A stretch of 8,347 nucleotides of DNA from Caldifarciminota bacterium (GTDB lineage: Bacteria; Hydrothermota; Hydrothermia; UBA1063; CAJXJZ01), in contig JALVLE010000324.1 in NCBI GenBank assembly GCA_027033555.1, positions 1-8,347 of the forward strand, given 5' to 3'. Below, in pieces: positions 7,683 through 8,347 of the stretch. How positions within the stretch are numbered: position 1 is the first letter of the stretch; each line of letters opens with the position of its first letter. A program made the translations under genes and the position numbers. The notes under the pieces were generated by a model. That model saw only the letters and a program-made list of their open reading frames with translations. It was not told the origin of the DNA and did not search any database.

Positions 7683-7797
7683 TCTTGTCTCTATCTGAAG
7701 AAGAATATTTGAGGAAACATAGATGTGAAGCGCAATACAAGAAAGAACATTGCGTATCAGTAATGATGTTCCCCTTTCCAATATGAAGTTCCTTCAT
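7678..7797 (-). CDS. Cys-rich RiPP precursor peptide (39 aa)
   Basis: The frame has an excellent ribosome binding site (AAGGAGG, 6 bases from the ATG) and encodes a leader-like MKELHIGKGNIITDTQ, then the core CSFLYCASHLCFLKYS (17-32) and a short charged tail SSDRDKK. Cysteines 17, 22 and 27 are spaced C-x4-C-x4-C. The core matches the C-terminus of the 57-aa peptide at 5567 at 10 of 16 positions. All three serines conserved in that core use TCN codons here and AGY codons there, so the similarity reflects protein-level constraint. It is the first gene after the promoter and precedes a (now truncated) radical SAM maturase, the usual place for a RiPP precursor. Maturation would now have to come from the intact enzyme at 1741-3081. 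Product structure and activity are unknown. Confidence 0.85.
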   Translation of the reverse strand: MKELHIGKGNIITDTQCSFLYCASHLCFLKYSSSDRDKK

Positions 7798-7798
7798 A
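7782..7798 (-). promoter_or_regulatory. Start-codon hairpin of the 39-aa precursor
   Basis: In the message TATGAAG-GAA-CTTCATA is a perfect 7-bp stem with a 3-base loop that contains the ATG start (7797-7795). Folding would hide the start codon but leave the upstream AAGGAGG exposed. It could modulate translation. A chance palindrome is possible. Confidence 0.4.
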
Positions 7799-7830
7799 GC
7801 TTCCCTCCTTTTTGTTTTTTATTCGTTTTT

Positions 7831-7843
7831 CCCCTCGCTACCC
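7831..7843. repeat. Right arm of the 13-bp inverted repeat
   Basis: CCCCTCGCTACCC on the plus strand pairs exactly with the arm at 7652-7664. It lies in the predicted 5' untranslated region of the precursor operon, between the promoter and the ribosome binding site. Confidence 0.85.
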
Positions 7844-7871
7844 GTGTGTATTGCTACAATGTGTGCTATTT

Positions 7872-7898
7872 ATTATAAGGGGGGGGGAGTTTTGTCAA
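7872..7898 (-). promoter_or_regulatory. Consensus sigma70-type promoter with a homopolymeric spacer, driving the RiPP operon
   Basis: Reading minus, TTGACA (7898-7893) and TATAAT (7877-7872) both match the consensus perfectly. The spacer is AAACT, nine C's, then T: 15 bp in total, 2 bp shorter than the 17-bp optimum. Transcription would start near 7865, giving a leader of about 68 bases before the 39-aa precursor. The C9 tract (7879-7887) lies entirely within the spacer, so gain or loss of C's during replication would change the spacing and hence promoter strength. Confidence 0.8.
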
Positions 7899-7998
7899 TA
7901 TCATAGTTTATTTATTTGTGCTTAATTTTCTATGTTCGGGAGTAACACGTGAGTATAAGTAGAATCCACTTTAGAACGTTTGCAAAAATATGTTCATG

Positions 7999-8028
7999 TT
8001 TTCAGACTCGCTATGTTTCCTCTATAAT
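7999..8028 (+). promoter_or_regulatory. Probable promoter of the divergent dehydrogenase gene
   Basis: TATAAT at 8023-8028 is a perfect -10 box. TTTTCA at 7999-8004 is a partial -35 box at an 18-bp spacing. Transcription would begin near 8035, only a few bases before the AAGGAGGAG at 8041, leaving a very short untranslated leader. Between this and the operon promoter (7899-7998) I see only AT-rich sequence and the palindrome CACGTG at 7946-7951. Confidence 0.5.
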
Positions 8029-8052
8029 TTTAAAATTAAAAAGGAGGAGAGC

Positions 8053-8347
8053 ATGAAAGATTGGGCATTGATACTTGGTGCGTCAAGTGGTTTTGGGAAG
8101 GCAACTGCCCTGAAGCTTGCAGAAAATGGAATAAATATTATTGGTATTCATTTTGATAGAAAGAGCGCAATGAAAGAGGTTGAAGCACTTATTGAGGAGA
8201 TAAGGAGCAAAGGAGTTGAGGTTCGTTATTATAATATAAATGCAGCAGACGAGGAGCAGATGAACCATGTTCTTGATGAAATAAAAGAAATGTTTGAAGA
8301 GGACAAAGAGGAGAATAAGATAAGGGTCCTGATGCACTCTCTTGCCT
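8053..8347 (+). CDS. Short-chain dehydrogenase/reductase (5' part)
   Basis: The 98 codons visible run off the right edge. The ATG at 8053 follows AAGGAGGAG (8041-8049) at an ideal distance. The protein starts MKDWALILGASSGFGKATAL, with the NAD(P)-binding glycine motif GASSGFG (9-15) of a Rossmann fold. The segment before the edge, IRVLMHSLA, resembles the strand-4 region seen in SDRs and in FabI-type enoyl-ACP reductases. The catalytic Tyr-x3-Lys lies beyond the window, so substrate and subfamily cannot be judged. It is transcribed divergently from the RiPP operon and is probably housekeeping, though it shares the promoter region. Confidence 0.85.
   Translation, partial: MKDWALILGASSGFGKATALKLAENGINIIGIHFDRKSAMKEVEALIEEIRSKGVEVRYYNINAADEEQMNHVLDEIKEMFEEDKEENKIRVLMHSLA

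Noticed and set aside
7560..7781. A 73-codon minus-strand frame spanning the end of the 39-aa precursor and the start of the truncated maturase
   Set aside because: It has no ribosome binding site and overlaps two frames with strong ones in different phases. Its Cys arrangement has no counterpart elsewhere in the locus.
7652..7843. Reading the inverted repeat as insertion-sequence ends
   Set aside because: The enclosed 192-bp segment has no transposase and no clear target-site duplication. It contains the precursor gene in register with its promoter, so I leave it as a repeat of unknown role.
8083..8337. An 84-codon minus-strand frame opposite the dehydrogenase gene
   Set aside because: It is antisense to a well-supported SDR reading frame and has no recognisable product.

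Overview
The window is AT-rich bacterial DNA with strong AAGGAGG-type ribosome binding sites. An outer-membrane beta-barrel (TonB-receptor-like) protein with an N-terminal carboxypeptidase-regulatory-like domain marks the host as Gram-negative. That protein type is common in Bacteroidota and related phyla, but the lineage cannot be fixed from this window. Apart from one gene at the right edge, everything reads on the minus strand, so the system runs from about 7900 down to 1.

I read the main block as an apparently undescribed radical-SAM RiPP (ribosomally made, post-translationally modified peptide) locus. In transcription order it holds: a consensus sigma70-type promoter whose spacer contains nine C's (7872-7898); a 39-aa Cys-rich precursor (7678-7797); a radical SAM maturase cut short at 192 aa (7048-7626); an ABC transporter lacking its N-terminal ~80 residues (5709-7085); a 57-aa Cys-rich precursor whose start lies inside the ABC gene's 3' end (5567-5740); an outer-membrane beta-barrel protein (3265-5535); a likely terminator (3235-3261); an intact radical SAM/SPASM maturase (1741-3081); an intact ABC exporter (113-1741); and the start of a further gene leaving the window (1-109).

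The two precursors are the key observation. Both end in the same core design, C-S-x3-C-x-S-x2-C-F-L-K-Y-S, and both begin M-[K/R]-x-L-H. The three serines conserved within the core are encoded by TCN codons in one gene and AGY codons in the other, so the resemblance is held at protein level. The 57-aa precursor appears to carry two tandem core units 20 residues apart.

The maturase/ABC pair exists twice. The copy next to the 39-aa precursor has lost about 1 kb across the maturase/ABC boundary, leaving two complementary truncations. The downstream pair is complete and may serve both precursors in trans. The -35 and -10 boxes are perfect but only 15 bp apart, and the homopolymer fills the gap, which is the arrangement of a phase-variable promoter. 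The 39-aa gene is also bracketed by a perfect 13-bp GC-rich inverted repeat.

At the right edge a divergent plus-strand gene (8053 onward) encodes a short-chain dehydrogenase/reductase, probably unrelated. No tRNA, rRNA, CRISPR array or transposase is visible.
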